A DNA stretch of 64,000 nucleotides from Acanthosepion pharaonis (GCA_903632075.3 CAHIKZ030005210.1:522501-586500); one strand, 5' to 3'; positions 47,601-61,620 are shown, counted from the first letter of the stretch. The notes: a model not told the origin generated them from the letters alone. Program-made: numbers and translations.

Positions 47601-49187
47601 TTTAATATCTCTGTTTCCTCCTCAATAGGAGTAGATAGGTTTGCCTATCATCTGGTTCTCACTCGTCCTTGGTCCTTTGAACAGGAATAGAGGTTCATCC
47701 TTGTTTCCTGTTTAGGATTGGGTTTCCAGTTCCTTCTAAAGTCTACTTCAACTGTATACATTTTAATATCTCTGTTTCCTCCTCAATAGGAGTAGATAGG
47801 CCTATCATTGTTCTCCACTCATCCTGGTTTTGAACAGGAATAGAGTTTTATCCCTTGTTTCAGTTTAGGATTGGGGTCTTCTAAAGTCTACTTTGTATAC
47901 ATTTAATATCTCAGTTTCCTCCTCAACAGGAGTAGATAGGTTGGTATCATCTGGTTCTCCTTGTTTCCTGATCAGGAATAGAGATTGGGTTTTGTTTAGG
48001 ATTTCCAGTTCCTTCTAAAGTCTACTTCAACTGTATACATTTAATATCTCTGTTTCCTCCTCAATAGGAGTAGATAGGTTTGCCTATCATCTGGTTCTCA
48101 CTCGTCCTTGGTCCTTTGAACAGGAATAGAGATTCATCCTTGTTTCCTGTTTAGGATTGGGTTTCCAGTTCCTTCTAAAGTCTACTTCAACTGTATACAT
48201 TTAATATCTCTGTTTCCTCCTCAATAGGAGTAGATAGGTTTGCCTATCATCTGGTTCTCACTCGTCCTTGGTCCTTTTGAACAGGAATAGAGATTTATCC
48301 CTTGTTTCCTGTTTAGGATTGGGTTTCAGTTCCTTCTAAAGTCTACTTCAACTGTATACATTTAATATCTCTGTTTCCTCCTCAATAGGAGTAGATAGGT
48401 TTGCCTATCATCTGGTTCTCCTCGTCCTTGGTCCTTTGAACAGGAATAGAGGTTCATCCCTTGTTTCCTGTTTAGGATTGGGTTTCCAGTTCCTTCTAAA
48501 GTCTACTTCAACTGTATACATTTTAATCTCTGTTTCCTCCTCAATAGGAGTAGATAGGTTTGCCTATCATCTGGTTCTCACTCGTCCTTGGTCCTTTGAA
48601 CAGGAATAGAGATTCATCCCTTGTTTCCTGTTTAGGATTGGGTTTCCAGTTCCTTCTAAAGTCTACTTCAACTGTATACATTTAATATCTCTTTTTTCCT
48701 CAATAGGAGTAGATAGGTTTGCCTATCATCTGGTTCTCACTGTCCTTGGTCCTTTGAACAGGAATAGAGATTCATCCCTTGTTTCCTGTTTAGGATTGGG
48801 TTTCAGTTCCTTCTAAAGTCTACTTCAACTGTATACATTTAATATCTCTGTTTCCTCCTCAATAGGAGTAGATAGGTTTGCCTATCATCTGGTTCTCACT
48901 CGTCCTTGGTCCTTTGAACAGGAATAGAGATTCATCCTTGTTTCCTGTTTAGGATTGGGTTTCCAGTTCCTTCTAAAGTCTACTTCAACTGTATACATTT
49001 AATATCTCTGTTTCCTCCTCAATAGGAGTAGATAGGTTTGCCTATCATCTGGTTTCTCACTCGTCCTTGGTCCTTTGAAACAGGAATAGAGGTTTATCCC
49101 TTGTTTCCTGTTTAGGATTGGGTTTCCAGTTCCTTCTAAAGTCTACTTCAACTGTATACATTTAATATCTCTGTTTCCTCCTCAATA

Positions 49188-49348
49188 GGAGTAGATAGGT
49201 TTGCCTATCATCTGGTTCTCACTCGTCCTTGGTCCTTTGAACAGGAATAGAGGTTTATCCCTTGTTTCCTGTTTAGGATTGGGTTTCCAGTTCCTTCTAA
49301 AGTCTACTTCAACTGTATACATTTAATATCTCTGTTTCCTCCTCAATA
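49188..49348. repeat. Representative type-B monomer (161 bp)
   Basis: It runs from GGAGTAGATAGGTTTGCC to TTTCCTCCTCAATA. A hand count of one full period (49,141-49,301) gives T 64, C 35, A 33, G 29 (about 40% GC), with the same T excess as type A. Confidence 0.95.
49194..49209. other. Dyad motif in type B: GATAGGTTTGCCTATC
   Basis: Arms GATAGG and CCTATC are perfect inverted repeats around a 4-base centre, at the position homologous to the type-A dyad. The edge monomer has the same arms with TTCG at the centre (13,289-13,304). Confidence 0.6.
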
Positions 49349-52300
49349 GGAGTAGATAGGTTTGCCTATCATCTGGTTCTCACTCGTCCTTGGTCCTTTG
49401 AACAGGAATAGAGATTCATCCCTTGTTTCCTGTTTAGGATTGGGTTTCCAGTTCCTTCTAAAGTCTACTTCAACTGTATACATTTAATATCTCTGTTTCC
49501 TCCTCAATAGGAGTAGATAGGTTTGCCTATCATCTGGTTCTCACTCGTCCTTGGTCCTTTGAACAGGAATAGAGTTTTTCATCCTTGTTTCCTGTTTAGG
49601 ATTGGGTTTCCAGTTCCTTCTAAAGTCTACTTCAACTGTATACATTTAATATCTCTGTTTCCTCCTCAATAGGAGTAGATAGGTTTGCCTATCATCTGGT
49701 TCTCACTCGTCCTTGGTCCTTTGAACAGGAATAGAGGTTCATCCCTTGTTTCCTGCTTAGGATTGGGTTTCCAGTTCCTTCTAAAGTCTACTTCAACTGT
49801 ATACATTTAATATCTCTGTTTCCTCCTCAATAGGAGTAGATAGGTTTGCCTATCATCTGGTTCTCACTCGTCCTTGGTCCTTTGAACAGGAATAGAGGTT
49901 TATCCCTTGTTTCCTGTTTAGGATTGGGTTTCCAGTTCCTTCTAAAGTCTACTTCAACTGTATACATTTTATCTCTGTTTCCTCCTCAATAGGAGTAGAT
50001 AGGTTTGCCTATCATCTGGTTCTCACTCGTCCTTGGTCCTTTGAACAGGAATAGAGATTCATCCCTTGTTTCCTGTTTAGGATTGGGTTTCAGTTCCTTC
50101 TAAAGTCTACTTCAACTGTATACATTTAATATCTCTGTTTCCTCCTCAATAGGAGTAGATAGGTTTGCCTATCATCTGGTTCTCACTCGTCCTTGGTCCT
50201 TTGAACAGGAATAGAGGTTTATCCCTTGTTTCCTGTTTAGGATTGGGTTTCCAGTTCCTTCTAAAGTCTACTTCAACTGTATACATTTAATATCTCTGTT
50301 TCCTCCTCAATAGGAGTAGATAGGTTCACCTGTTTAGGATTGGGTTTCATCATCTGGTTCTCAACTGTATACTCTCGTCCTTGGTCCTGTCCTTGGTTTG
50401 AACAGGAATAGAGGTTTATCCCTTGTTTCCTGTTTAGGATTGGGTTTCCAGTTCCTTCTAAAGTCTACTTCAACTGTATACATTTAATATCTCTGTTTCC
50501 TCCTCAATAGGAGTAGATAGGTTTGCCTATCATCTGGTTCTCACTGTCCTTGGTCCTTTGAACAGGAATAGAGGTTCATCCCTTGTTTCCTGTTTAGGAT
50601 TGGGTTTCCAGTTCCTTCTAAAGTCTACTTCAACTGTATACATTTAATATCTCTGTTTCCTCCTCAATAGGAGTAGATAGGTTTGCTTATCATCTGGTTC
50701 TCACTGTCCTTGGTCCTTTTGAACAGGAATAGAGATTCATCCCTTGTTTCCTGTTTAGGATTGGGTTTCCAGTTCCTTCTAAAGTCTACTTCAACTGTAT
50801 ACATTTAATATCTCTGTTTCCTCCTCAATAGGGAGTAGATAGGTTTGCCTATCATCTGGTTCTCACTGTCCTTGGTCTTTTGAACAGGAATGGTCCCTTT
50901 GAACAGGAATACTTCAAGTATTTATCCTTGTTTCCTCCTCAATTTAGGGATTGGGTTTCCAGTTTCCTTTTAAAGTCTCCACTTCAACTGTATACATTTT
51001 ATCTCTGTTTCCTCCTCAATAGGAGTAGATAGGTTTGCCTATCATCTGGTTCTCACTGTCCTTGGTCCTTTGAACAGGAATAGAGTTTCATCCCTTGTTT
51101 CCTGTTTTAGGATTGGGTTTCCAGTTCCTTCTAAAGTCTACTTCAACTGTATACATTTAATATCTCTGTTTCCTCCTCAATTGGAGTAGATAGGTTTGCC
51201 TATCATCTGGTTCTCACTCGTCCTTGGTCCTTTGAACAGGAATAGAGGTTTCATCCCTTGTTTCCTGTTTAGGATTGGCCACCAGTTCCTTCTAAAGTCT
51301 ACTTCAACTGTATACATTTAATATCTCTGTTTCCTCCTCAATAGGAGTAGATAGGTTTGCCTATCATCTGGTTCTCCTCTGTCCTTGGTCCTTTGAACAG
51401 GAATAGAGATTTATCTCTTGTTTCCTGTTTCAATTGGCCACCAGTTCTTCTAAAGTCTACTTCAAGACATTTAAGGGTTTCCTCCTCAATAGGAGTAGAT
51501 AGGGTATCATCTGGTTCTCGTCCTTGGTCCTTTGAACAGGAATAGAGGTTTATCCCTTGTTTCCTGTTTAGGATTGGGTTTCCAGTTCCTTCTAAAGTCT
51601 ACTTCAACTGTATACATTTAATATCTCTGTTTCCTCCTCAATAGGAGTAGATAGGTTTGCCTATCATCTGGTTCTCACTCGTCCTTGGTCCTTTGAACAG
51701 GAATAGAGGTTTCATCCCTTGTTTCCTGTTTAGGATTGGGTTTCCAGTTCCTTCTAAAGTCTACTTCCTGTTTTTTTTCTCTTCTCCTCAATAGGAGTAG
51801 ATGGGTTTGCCTATCATCTGGTTCTCACTTTCGTCCTTGGTCCTTTGAACAGGAATAGAGATTCATCCCTTGTTTCCTGTTTAGGGATTTGGTTCCAGTT
51901 CCTTCTAAAGTCTACTTCAACTGTATTTTAATCTCTCTGTTTCCTCCTCAATAGGAGTAGATAGGTTTGCCTATCATCTGGTTCTCACTCGTCCTTGGTC
52001 CTTTGAACAGGAATAGAGATTCATCCCTTGTTTCCTGTTTAGGATTGGGTTTCCAGTTCCTTCTAAAGTCTACTTCAACTGTATACATTTAATATCTCTG
52101 TTTCCTCCTCAATAGAGTAGATAGGTTCACCTATCATCTGGTTTCTGTCCTGGTCCTTTTGAACAGGAATAGAGATTCATCCTTGTTTCCTGTTTAGGAT
52201 TGGGTTTCCTAAAGTTCAACTTCTATCCCTTGTTTCCTTGTAGGATTTGCCCACCAGTTCCTTCTACTTTTTCACTGTTTTATCTCTGTTTCCTCCTGAA

Positions 52301-54059
52301 CAGAATAGAGGTTTATCCTTGTTTTGTTTATCATCTGGTCCTTTGAACTGGGAATGAACAATTCCTTTTAAATAGAGTTTTTCTGTTTCCTCCTCAATAG
52401 GAGTAGATAGGTTTGCCTATCATCTGGTTCTCTGTCCTGGTCCTTTGAACAGGAATAGAGATTCATCCCTTGTTTCCTGTTTAGGATTGGGCCACCAGTT
52501 CCTTCTAAAGTCTACTTCAACTGTATACATTTAATATCTCTGTTTCCTCCTCAATAGGAGTAGATAGGTTTGCCTATCATCTGGTTCTCACTCGTCCTTG
52601 GTCCTTTGAACAGGAATAGAGATTCATCCCTTGTTTCCTGTTTAGGATTGGGTTTCCAGTTCCTTCTAAAGTCTACTTCAACTGTATACATTTAATATCT
52701 CTGTTTCCTCCTCAATAGGAGTAGATAGGTTTGCCTATCATCTGGTTCTCACTCGTCCTTGGTCCTTTGAACAGGAATAGAGGTTTATCCCTTGTTTCCT
52801 GTTTAGGATTGGGTTTCCAGTTCCTTCTAAAGTCTACTTCAACTGTATACATTTAATATCTCTGTTTCCTCCTCAATAGGAGTAGATAGGTTTGCCTATC
52901 ATCTGGTTCTCACTCGTCCTTGGTCCTTTGAACAGGAATAGAGTTCATCCCTTGTTTGTTTAGGATTGGGTTTCCAGTTCCTTCTAAAGTTTCTTATAAA
53001 TTTAATATCTCTGTTTCTCTTCCTCAATAGGAGTAGATAGGTTTGCCTATCATCTGGTTAGGTCCTTGGTCCTTTGAACAGGAATAGAGATTCATCCCTT
53101 GTTTCCTGTTGGATTGGGTTTCCAGTTCCTTCTAAAGTCCTTCAACTTTATACATTTAATATTTGAACAGGGGAATAGGTTTGCCTAGGTTTGGTCCTTT
53201 GAACAGGAATTTTATCCCTTGTTTTCCTGTTTAGGATTGGGTTTCCAGTTCCTTCTAAAGTCTACTTCAACTGTATACATTTTATCTCTGTTTCCTCCTC
53301 AATAGGAGTAGATAGGTTTGCCTATCATCTGGTTCTCACTCGTCCTTGGTCCTTTGAACAGGAATAGAGGTTTATCCCTTGTTTCCCTGTTTAGGATTGG
53401 GTTTCCAGTTCCTTCTAAAGTCTACTTCAACTGTATACATTTTTATCTCTTTTCCTCCTCAATAGGAGTAGATAGGTTCACCTATCATCTGGTTCTCACT
53501 CCTCCTTGGTCCTTTTGAACAGGAATAGAGGTTCATCCCTTGTTTCCTGTTTAGGATTTGGGTTTCAGTTCCTTCTAAAGTCTCTTCTGTCTGTTTCCAC
53601 ATTTAATGTCTCATCTGGTTCCTCCTCAATAGGAGTTTAGATAGGTTTGCCTATCATCTGGTTCTCACTCGTCCTTGGTCCTTTGAACAGGAATAGAGAT
53701 TTATCCCTTGTTTCCTGTTTAGGATTGGGCCACCAGTTCCTTCTAAAGTCTACTTCAACTGTATACATTTAATATCTCTGTTTCCTCCTCCCAATAGGAG
53801 TAGATAGGTTTGCCTATCATCTGGTTCTCACTCGTCCTTGGTCCTTTGAACAGGAATAGAGATTTATCCTTGTTTCCTGTTTAGGATTGGGTTTCCAGTT
53901 CCTTCTAAAGTCTACTTCAACTGTATACATTTTGTCTCTGTTTCCTCTCAATGGAGTAGATAGGTTTGCCTATTTCTGGTTCTCCTCGTCCTTGGTCCTT
54001 TGAACAGGAATAGAGGTTTATCCCTTGTTTCCTGTTTAGATTGGGTTCCAGCCACCAAA

Positions 54060-54720
54060 GTCTACTTCAACTGTTCCTTTTCCTCCTGAATAGGAAAGAT
54101 AGGTTTGCAGTTTCATCTGGTTCCAATTGGTCCTTTTTAGATTCCACCAACTGGCTGGTTCACACTCCTCCCCAGTCCTTTTGAACAGGAATAGAGGTTT
54201 ATCCCTTGTTTCCTGTTTTAGGATTTGGCCACCAGTTCCTTCTTCAACTGTCTACATTTAATTGTCTGTTTCCTCCTCAATAGGAGTAGATAGGTTTGCC
54301 TATCATCTGGTTCTCACTCCTCCCCAGTCCTTTTGAACAGGAATAGAGGTTTATCCCTTGTTTGCTGTTTAGGATTTGGCTACCAGTTCCTTCTAAAGTC
54401 TGCTTCAGTTTTGTCTCTTCCACCAACTGGAGTAGATAGGTTCACCTATCATCTGGTTCTCACTCCTCCTGGTCCTTTTGAACAGGAATAGAGGTTTATC
54501 CCTTGTTTGCTGTTTAGGATTGGGATTTGGCCAGTTCTTCTTCTGCTTCTGTCTTCAACTGTATACATTTTATCTTCCACCTCCTCAGTAGAACAGTAGA
54601 TAGGTTTGCCTATCATCTGGTTCTCACTCGTCCTTGGTCCTTTGAACAGGAATAGAGGTTTATCCCTTGTTTCCTCCTCCCAGGATTGGGTTTCAGTTTT
54701 CCTTTCTGCCTAGGATTTGG
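54060..54720. repeat. B-to-A mosaic zone of hybrid monomers
   Basis: Over about 660 bases, A and B segments alternate inside monomers. CTGGTTCACACTCCTCCCCA (A) near 54,154 is followed by TTTCCTGTTTTAGG (B) and then TTTGGCCACCAG (A). B reappears at 54,240-54,320, A at 54,320-54,440, B at 54,540-54,680, and pure A follows. Confidence 0.88.
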
Positions 54721-57700
54721 CCTAAATTTCTGCTTCAGTTTTTGTCTCTTCCACCAACTGGAGTAGATAGGTTCACCTATGGCTGGTTCACCTGTCCCCA
54801 GTCCTTTTGAACAGGAATAGAGGTTTATCCCTTGTTTTGCTGTTTAGGATTTGGCCACCAGTTCCTTCTAAATCTGCTTCAGCCACCATTTTTGTCTCTT
54901 CCACCAACTGGAGTAGATAGGTTCACCTATGGCTGGTTCACACTCCTCCCAGTCCTTTTGAACAGGAATAGAGGTTTATCCCTTGTTTGCTGTTTAGGAT
55001 TTGGCCACCAGTTCCTTCTAAAGTCTGCTTCAGTTTTTGTCTCTTCCACCAACTGGAGTAGATAGGTTCACCTATGGCTGGTTCACACTCCTCCCAGTCC
55101 TTTTGAACAAATAGAGGTTTATCCCTTGTTTGCTGTTTAGGATTTCCAGTTCTTCTAAAGTCTGCTTCAGTTTTGTCTCTTCCACCAACTGGAGTAGATA
55201 GGTTCACCTATGGCTGGTTCACACTCCTCCCCAGTCCTTTTTTGAACAGGAATAGAGGTTTATCCCTTGTTTGCTGTTGGCCCAGGATTTGGTCCACCAG
55301 TTTTTCCTTCTAAAGTCTGCTAGATAGGTTTTTTGTCTCTTCCCCAGTCCCAACTGGAGTAGTTTTAGGTTGTTATATGTTTGGTTCACACAGTTCCTCC
55401 TCTAAAGTCTGCTTCAGTTTTTTCCTCTTGAACTGGGAAGATAGGTTTATCCCTTGTTTGCTGTTTGAACAGGGATTTATCCCTTTTTGTTTGCCGGCCA
55501 CCAGTTCCTTCTAAAAGTCTCTTCCACCAATTGGAGTAGATAGGTTTGTCTCTCCCCAGTCCTTTTGAACTGGAATAGATAGTTTTCATTTTGCTATTTT
55601 GGTTCACACCAGTTCCTTCTTCCTTTTTTGTCTCTTCCACCAAATGTAGAGGTTATGGTTTCACCTGGTTTTCTCCCCAGTCCTTTGAACAGGAATAGAG
55701 GTTTATCCTTGTTTTCCTGTTTAGATTTGGCCACCAGTTCCTTCTAAAAGTCTGCTTCAGTTTTGTCTCTTCCACCAACTGGAGTAGATAGGTTCACATA
55801 TGGCTGGTTCTCCTCCCAGTCCTTTTGAACAGGAATAGAGTTTTTATCCTTGTTTGCTGTTTAGGATTTGGCCACCAGTTCCTTCTAAAGTCTGCTTCAG
55901 TTTTTGTCTCTTCCACCAACTGAGTAGATAGGTTCACCTATGGCTGGTTCACACTCCTCCCAGTCCTTTTGAACAGGAATAGAGGTTTATCCTTGTTTGC
56001 TGTTTGGGAACCAGTTCCTTCTAAATTCTGCTTCAGTTTTTGTCTCTTCCACCAATGGAGTAGATAGGTTCACCTATGGCTGGTTCACACTCCTCCCAGT
56101 CCTTTTGAACAGGAATAGAGGTTTATCCTTGTTTGCTGTTTAGGATTTGGCCACCAGTTCCTTCTAAAGTCTGCTTCAGTTTTGTCTCTTCCACCAACTG
56201 GAGTAGATAGGTTCACCTATGGCTGGTTCACACTCCTCTAAAGTCTCCTTTTGAACAGGAATAGAGGTTTATCCTTGTTTGCTGTTTTCCTTTGGGCCAC
56301 CAGTTCCTTCTAAAATCTACTTCAGTTTTGTCTCTTTGTAGATAGGTTCATGGCTGGTTCCCTCCCCAGTCCTTTTTGAACAGGAATAGGGTTTAAGTAC
56401 CAGTTCCTTCTAAAATCTGCTGCTTTTTTGTCTCTTCCACCAATTGGGGTAGATAGGTTCACCTATGGCTGGTTCACCTCCTCCCCAGTCCTTTTGAACA
56501 GGAATAGAGGTTTATCCCTTGTTTGCTGTTTAGGATTTGGCCACCAGTTCCTTCTAAGTTTCTGTTCTTCCACCAATTGGAGTAGATAGGTTCACCTATG
56601 TCTGGTTCACTCCACCCAGTCCTTTTGAACAGGAATAGAGGTTTATCCTTGTTTTGCTGTTTAGGATTTGGCCCAGTTCCTTCTAAATTCTGCCAGTTTT
56701 TCTCTTCCAAATGGGTAGATAGGCTTCACCTATTTTTACTCCTCTTCCTTTGAACAGGAATGAGGGTTTATCCCTTGTTTGCTGAGTTTGGCCACCAGTT
56801 CCTTCTAAAATCTGCTTCAGTTTTGTCTCTTCCACCAACTGGAGTAGATAGGTTCACCTATGGCTGGTTCACCTCCCCCCAGTCCTTTTGAACAGGAGGT
56901 TTATCCCTTGTTTGCTGTTTAGGATTTGGCCTGGTTCCTTTTAAAATCTGCTTCAGTTTTGTCTCTTGCTGTTTAGATAGGTTCACCTATGGCTGGTTCA
57001 CTCCTCCCAGTCCTTTTGAACAGGAATAGCGGTTTTATCCCTTGTTTGCTGTTTAGGATTTGGCCACCAGTTCCTTCTAAAATCTGCTTCAGTTTTTTTG
57101 TCTCTTCCACCAACTGGGTAGATGGGTTCACCTATGGCTGGTTCACCTCCTCCCCAGTCCTTTTGAACAGGAATAGAGGTTTATCCCTTGTTTGCTGTTT
57201 GGGATTTGGCCACCAGTTCCTTCTAAATTCTGCTTCAGTTTTGTCTCTTCCAATTGGAGTAGATAGGTTCAACTGGTTCCTCCTCCCAGTCCTTTTGAAC
57301 AGGAATAGGTTTATCCCTTGTTTGCTAGGATTTGGCCACCAGTTCCTTCTAAAATCTGCTTCAGTTTTGTCTCTTCCCAGTCCTTTTTTGAACAGGAATA
57401 GAGGTTTATCCCTTGTTTGCTGTTTTATCCCTTGTTTGCTGTTTAGATAGGTTCACCTTTGGCCACTCCTCCCCAGTTCCTTCTAAATTCTTGCTTGTTT
57501 TTTGTCTCTTCCACCAACTGGAGTAGATCTCTTCACCTATGGCTGGTTTGCATGGCTCCTCCCCAGTCCTTTTGAACAGGAATAGAGGTTTATCCCTTGT
57601 TTGCTGTTTAGGATTTGGCCACCAGTTCCTTCCTTCTAAAGTCCTTTTGAACAGGAATAGATTTTTATCCCTTGTTTGCTGTTTTTTGTTCTCTCTGCTT

Positions 57701-60700
57701 CAGTTTTTTGTCTCTTCCACCTGGGTAGATAGGATATGGCTGGTTCCTCCTCCCCAGTCCTTTTGAACAGGAATAGAGGTTTATCCCTTGTTTGCCAGTT
57801 CCTTCTAAAGTCTGCTTCAGTTTTTGTCTCTTCCACCAACTGGAGTAGATAGGTTCACCTATGGCTGGTTCACACTCCTTCCCAGTCCTTTTGAACAGGA
57901 ATAGAGGTTTATCCCTTGTTTGCTGTTTAGGATTTGGCCACCAGTTCCTTCTAAAATCTGCTTCAGTTTTTGTCTCTTCCACCAATTGGAGTAGATAGGT
58001 TCACCTTTGGCTGGTTCACACTCCTCCCCAGTCCTTTTGAACAGGAGTCGCGGTTTATCCCTTGTTTGCTGTTTAGGATTTGGCCACCAGTTCCTTCTAA
58101 AATCTGCTTCAGTTTTTGTCTCTTCCACCAACTGGAGTAGATAGGTTCACCTATGGCTGGTTCACACTCCTCCCCAGTCCTTTTGAACAGGAATAGAGGT
58201 TTATCCCTTGTTTGCTGTTTAGGTTTGGCTACCAGTTCCTTCTAAAATCTGCTTCAGTTTTTGTCTCTTCCACCAACTGGAGTAGATAGGTTCACCTATG
58301 GCTGGTTCACACTCCTCCCCAGTCCTTTTGAACAGGAATAGAGGTTTATCCCTTGTTTGCTGTTTAGGATTTGGCCACCAGTTCCTTCTAAAGTCTGCTT
58401 CAGTTTTTGTCTCTTCCACCAACTGGAGTAGATAGGTTCACCTATGGCTGGTTCACACTCCTCCCCAGTCCTTTTGAACAGGAGTCGCGGTTTATCCCTT
58501 GTTTGCTGTTTAGGATTTGGCCACCAGTTCCTTCTAAAATCTGCTTCAGTTTTTGTCTCTTCCACCACTGGGTAGATAGGTTCACTATGGCTGGTTCACT
58601 CCTCCCCAGTCCTTTTGAACAGGAATAGAGGTTTATCCCTTGTTTGCTGTTTAGGATTTGGCTACCAGTTCCTTCTAAAGTCTGCTTCAGTTTTTGTCTC
58701 TTCCACCAATTGGAGTAGATAGGTTCACCTATGGCTGGTTCACCTCCTCCCAGTCCTTTTGAACAGGAATAGAGGTTTATCCCTTGTTTGCTGTTTAGGA
58801 TTTGGCCACCAGTTCCTTCTAAAGTCTGCTTCAGTTTTTGTCTCTTTGGTTCACCTCCCTCCCAGTCCTTTTGAACAGGAATGGTTTATCCCTTGTTTGC
58901 TGTTTAGATGGCCACCAGTTCCTTCTAAATTCTGCTTCAGTTTTTGTCTCTTCCACCAATTGAGTAGATAGATTCACCTATGGCTGGTTCACCTCTCCCC
59001 AGTCCTTTTGAACAGGAATAGAGGTTTATCCTTGTTTGCTGTTTAGGATTTGGCCACCAGTTCCTTCTAAAGTCTGCTTCAGTTTTTGTCTCTTCCACCA
59101 ACTGGGTAGATAGGTTCACCTATGGCTGGTTCACCTCCCCCAGTCCTTTTGAACAGGAATAGAGGTTTATCCCTTGTTTGCTGTTTGGATTTGGCCACCA
59201 GTTCTTCTAAATTCTGCTTCAGTTTTTGTCTCTTCCACCAACTGGAGTAGATAGGTTCACCTATGGCTGGTTCACCTCCTCCCCAGTCCTTTTGAACAGG
59301 AATAGAGGGTTTATCCTTGTTTGCTGTTTAGGATTTGGCCACCAGTTCCTTCTAAATTCTGCTTCAGTTTTTTGTCTCTTCCACCAACTGGAGTAGATAG
59401 GTTCACCTATGGCTGGTTCACACTCCTCCCCAGTCCTTTTGAACAGGAATAGAGGTTTATCCCTTGTTTGCTGTTTAGGATTTGGCCACCAGTTCCTTCT
59501 AAAGTCTGCTTCAGTTTTTGTCTCTTCCACCAACTGGAGTAGATAGGTTCACCTATGGCTGGTTCACACTCCTCCCCAGTCCTTTTGAACAGGAATAGAG
59601 GTTTATCCCTTGTTTGCTGTTTAGGATTTGGCCACCAGTTCCTTCTAAAATCTGCTTCAGTTTTTGTCTCTTCCACCAACTGGAGTAGATAGGTTCACCT
59701 ATGGCTGGTTCACACTCCTCCCCAGTCCTTTTGAACAGGAATAGAGGTTTATCCCTTGTTTGCTGTTTAGGATTTGGCCACCAGTTCCTTCTAAAATCTG
59801 CTTCAGTTTTTCTCTTCTAAATAGGATTCACCACATGGCTGGTTCACTCTCCTCCCAGTCCTTTTGAACAGGAATAGGTTTTTATCCCTTGTTTGCTGTT
59901 TCTGCTTCAGTTTTTGTCTCTTCCACCTATGGCTGGAGGTTTAGATAAAGTCTGCTTCAGTTTTTGTCTCTTCCACCAACTGGAGTAGATAGGTTCACCA
60001 TATGGCTCACACTCCCCCAGTCCTTTTGAACAGGAATAGAGGTTTATCCCTTGTTTGCTGTTTAGGATTTGGCCACCAGTTCCTTCTAAAATCTGCTTCA
60101 GTTTTTGTCTCTTCCACCAACTTGTAGATAGAGTTCCATATGGCTGGTTCACACTCCTCCCCAGTCCTTTTGAACAGGAATAGAGGTTTATCCTTGTTTG
60201 CTGTTTGGTTGGCCACCAGTTCCTTCTAAAGTCCTTCAGTTTTGTCTCTTTTGGAGTAGATAACAGGACTCCTCCCCAGTCCTTTTGAACAGGAATAGGT
60301 TTTATCCCTTGTTTGCTGTTTAGGATTTGGCCACCAGTTCCTTCTAAATTCTGCTTCAGTTTTGTCTCTTCCTGGGAGTAGATAGGGATGGCTGGTTCAC
60401 CTCCTCCCCAGTCTTTTGAACAGGATAGGTTTTCCTTGTTTGCTGCTGGTTCACAGTTCCTTCTAAAGTCCTTTTCCACCAACAGGTAGATAGGAGGTTT
60501 GCTGTTTAGGATTGGCCACCAGTTCCTTCTTGCTTCAGTTTTGTCTCTTCCACCAACTGGAGTAGATAGGTTCCTATGGCTGGTTCACACTCCTCCCAGT
60601 CCTTTTGAACACCAGAGGTTTATCCCTTGTTTGCTGTTTAGGATTTGGCCACCAGTTCCTTCTAAAGTCTGCTTCAGTTTTTGTCTCTTCCACCAATTGG

Positions 60701-61620
60701 AGTAGATAGGTTCACCTATGGCTGGTTCACACTCCTCCCCAGTCCTTTTGAACAGGAATAGAGGTTTATCCCTTGTTTGCTGTTTAGGATGGCCACCAGT
60801 TCCTTTAAAGTCTGCTTCAGTTTTTCTCTTCCACCTAAGATAGGTTCCACCTATGGCTGGCTCCTCCCAGTCCTTTTGTCTTTATCCTTGTTTGCTGTTT
60901 AGGATTGGCCACCAGTTCCTTCTAAATCAGTTTTTCTCTTCCATGGCTGGTTCCTATGGCTGGTTCTCCTCCCCCAGTCCTTTTGAACAGGAATAGAGGT
61001 TTATCCCTTGTTTGCTGTTTAGGATTTGGCCACCAGTTCCTTCTAAATTCTGCTTCAGTTTTGTCTCTTCCACCAACTGGAGTAGATAGATATGGCTGGT
61101 TCCTCCCCAGTTTTGAACAGGAATAGAGGTTTATCCCTTGTTTGCTGGTTCAGTTCCTTCATTTGCTTCAGTTTTTGTCCTTCCACCAATTGGAGTAGAT
61201 AGGTCCTATGGCTGGTTGAACAGGAATAGAGGTTTATCCCTTGTTTGCTGTTTAGGATTTGGCCACCAGTTCCTTCTAAATTCTGCTTCAGTTTTTTGTC
61301 TCTTCCACCAACTGGGTAGATAGGTTCACCTATGGCTGGTTCACACTCCTCCCCAGTCCTTTTGAACAGGAATAGAGGTTTATCCTTGTTTGCTGTTTAG
61401 GATTTGGCCACCAGTTCCTTCTAAATTCTGCTTCAGTTTTGTCTCTTCCACCAACTGGAGTAGATAGGTTCACCTATGGCTGGTTCACACTCCTCCCCAG
61501 TCCTTTTGAACAGGAATAGAGGTTTATCCCTTGTTTGCTGTTTAGGATTTGGCCACCAGTTCCTTCTAAATTCTGCTTCAGTTTTTGTCTCTTCCACCAA
61601 CTGGAGTAGATAGGTTCACC

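Larger units (their letters stand above)
44590..54059. repeat. Type-B block (161-bp monomers)
   Basis: About 9.5 kb (roughly 60 monomers by estimate) carry the B diagnostics: CTACTTCAACTGTATACATT, TTAATATCTCTGTTTCCTCC, GGTTTGCCTATCATCTGG, CTCGTCCTTGGTCCTTTGAA and TTTCCTGTTTAGGATTGGGT. The stretch 48,000-50,320 is very regular at 161 bases. Within B the segment after GGAATAGAG alternates between GTTTATCC, GTTCATCC and ATTCATCC. Occasional monomers carry the A-like GGCCACCAGTTCC (near 51,275, 51,435, 52,490 and 53,728), so B and A sequence have exchanged. Disordered patches lie at 45,730-45,900, 47,360-47,460, 47,790-48,010, 52,140-52,390 and 52,940-53,220. Confidence 0.95.
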
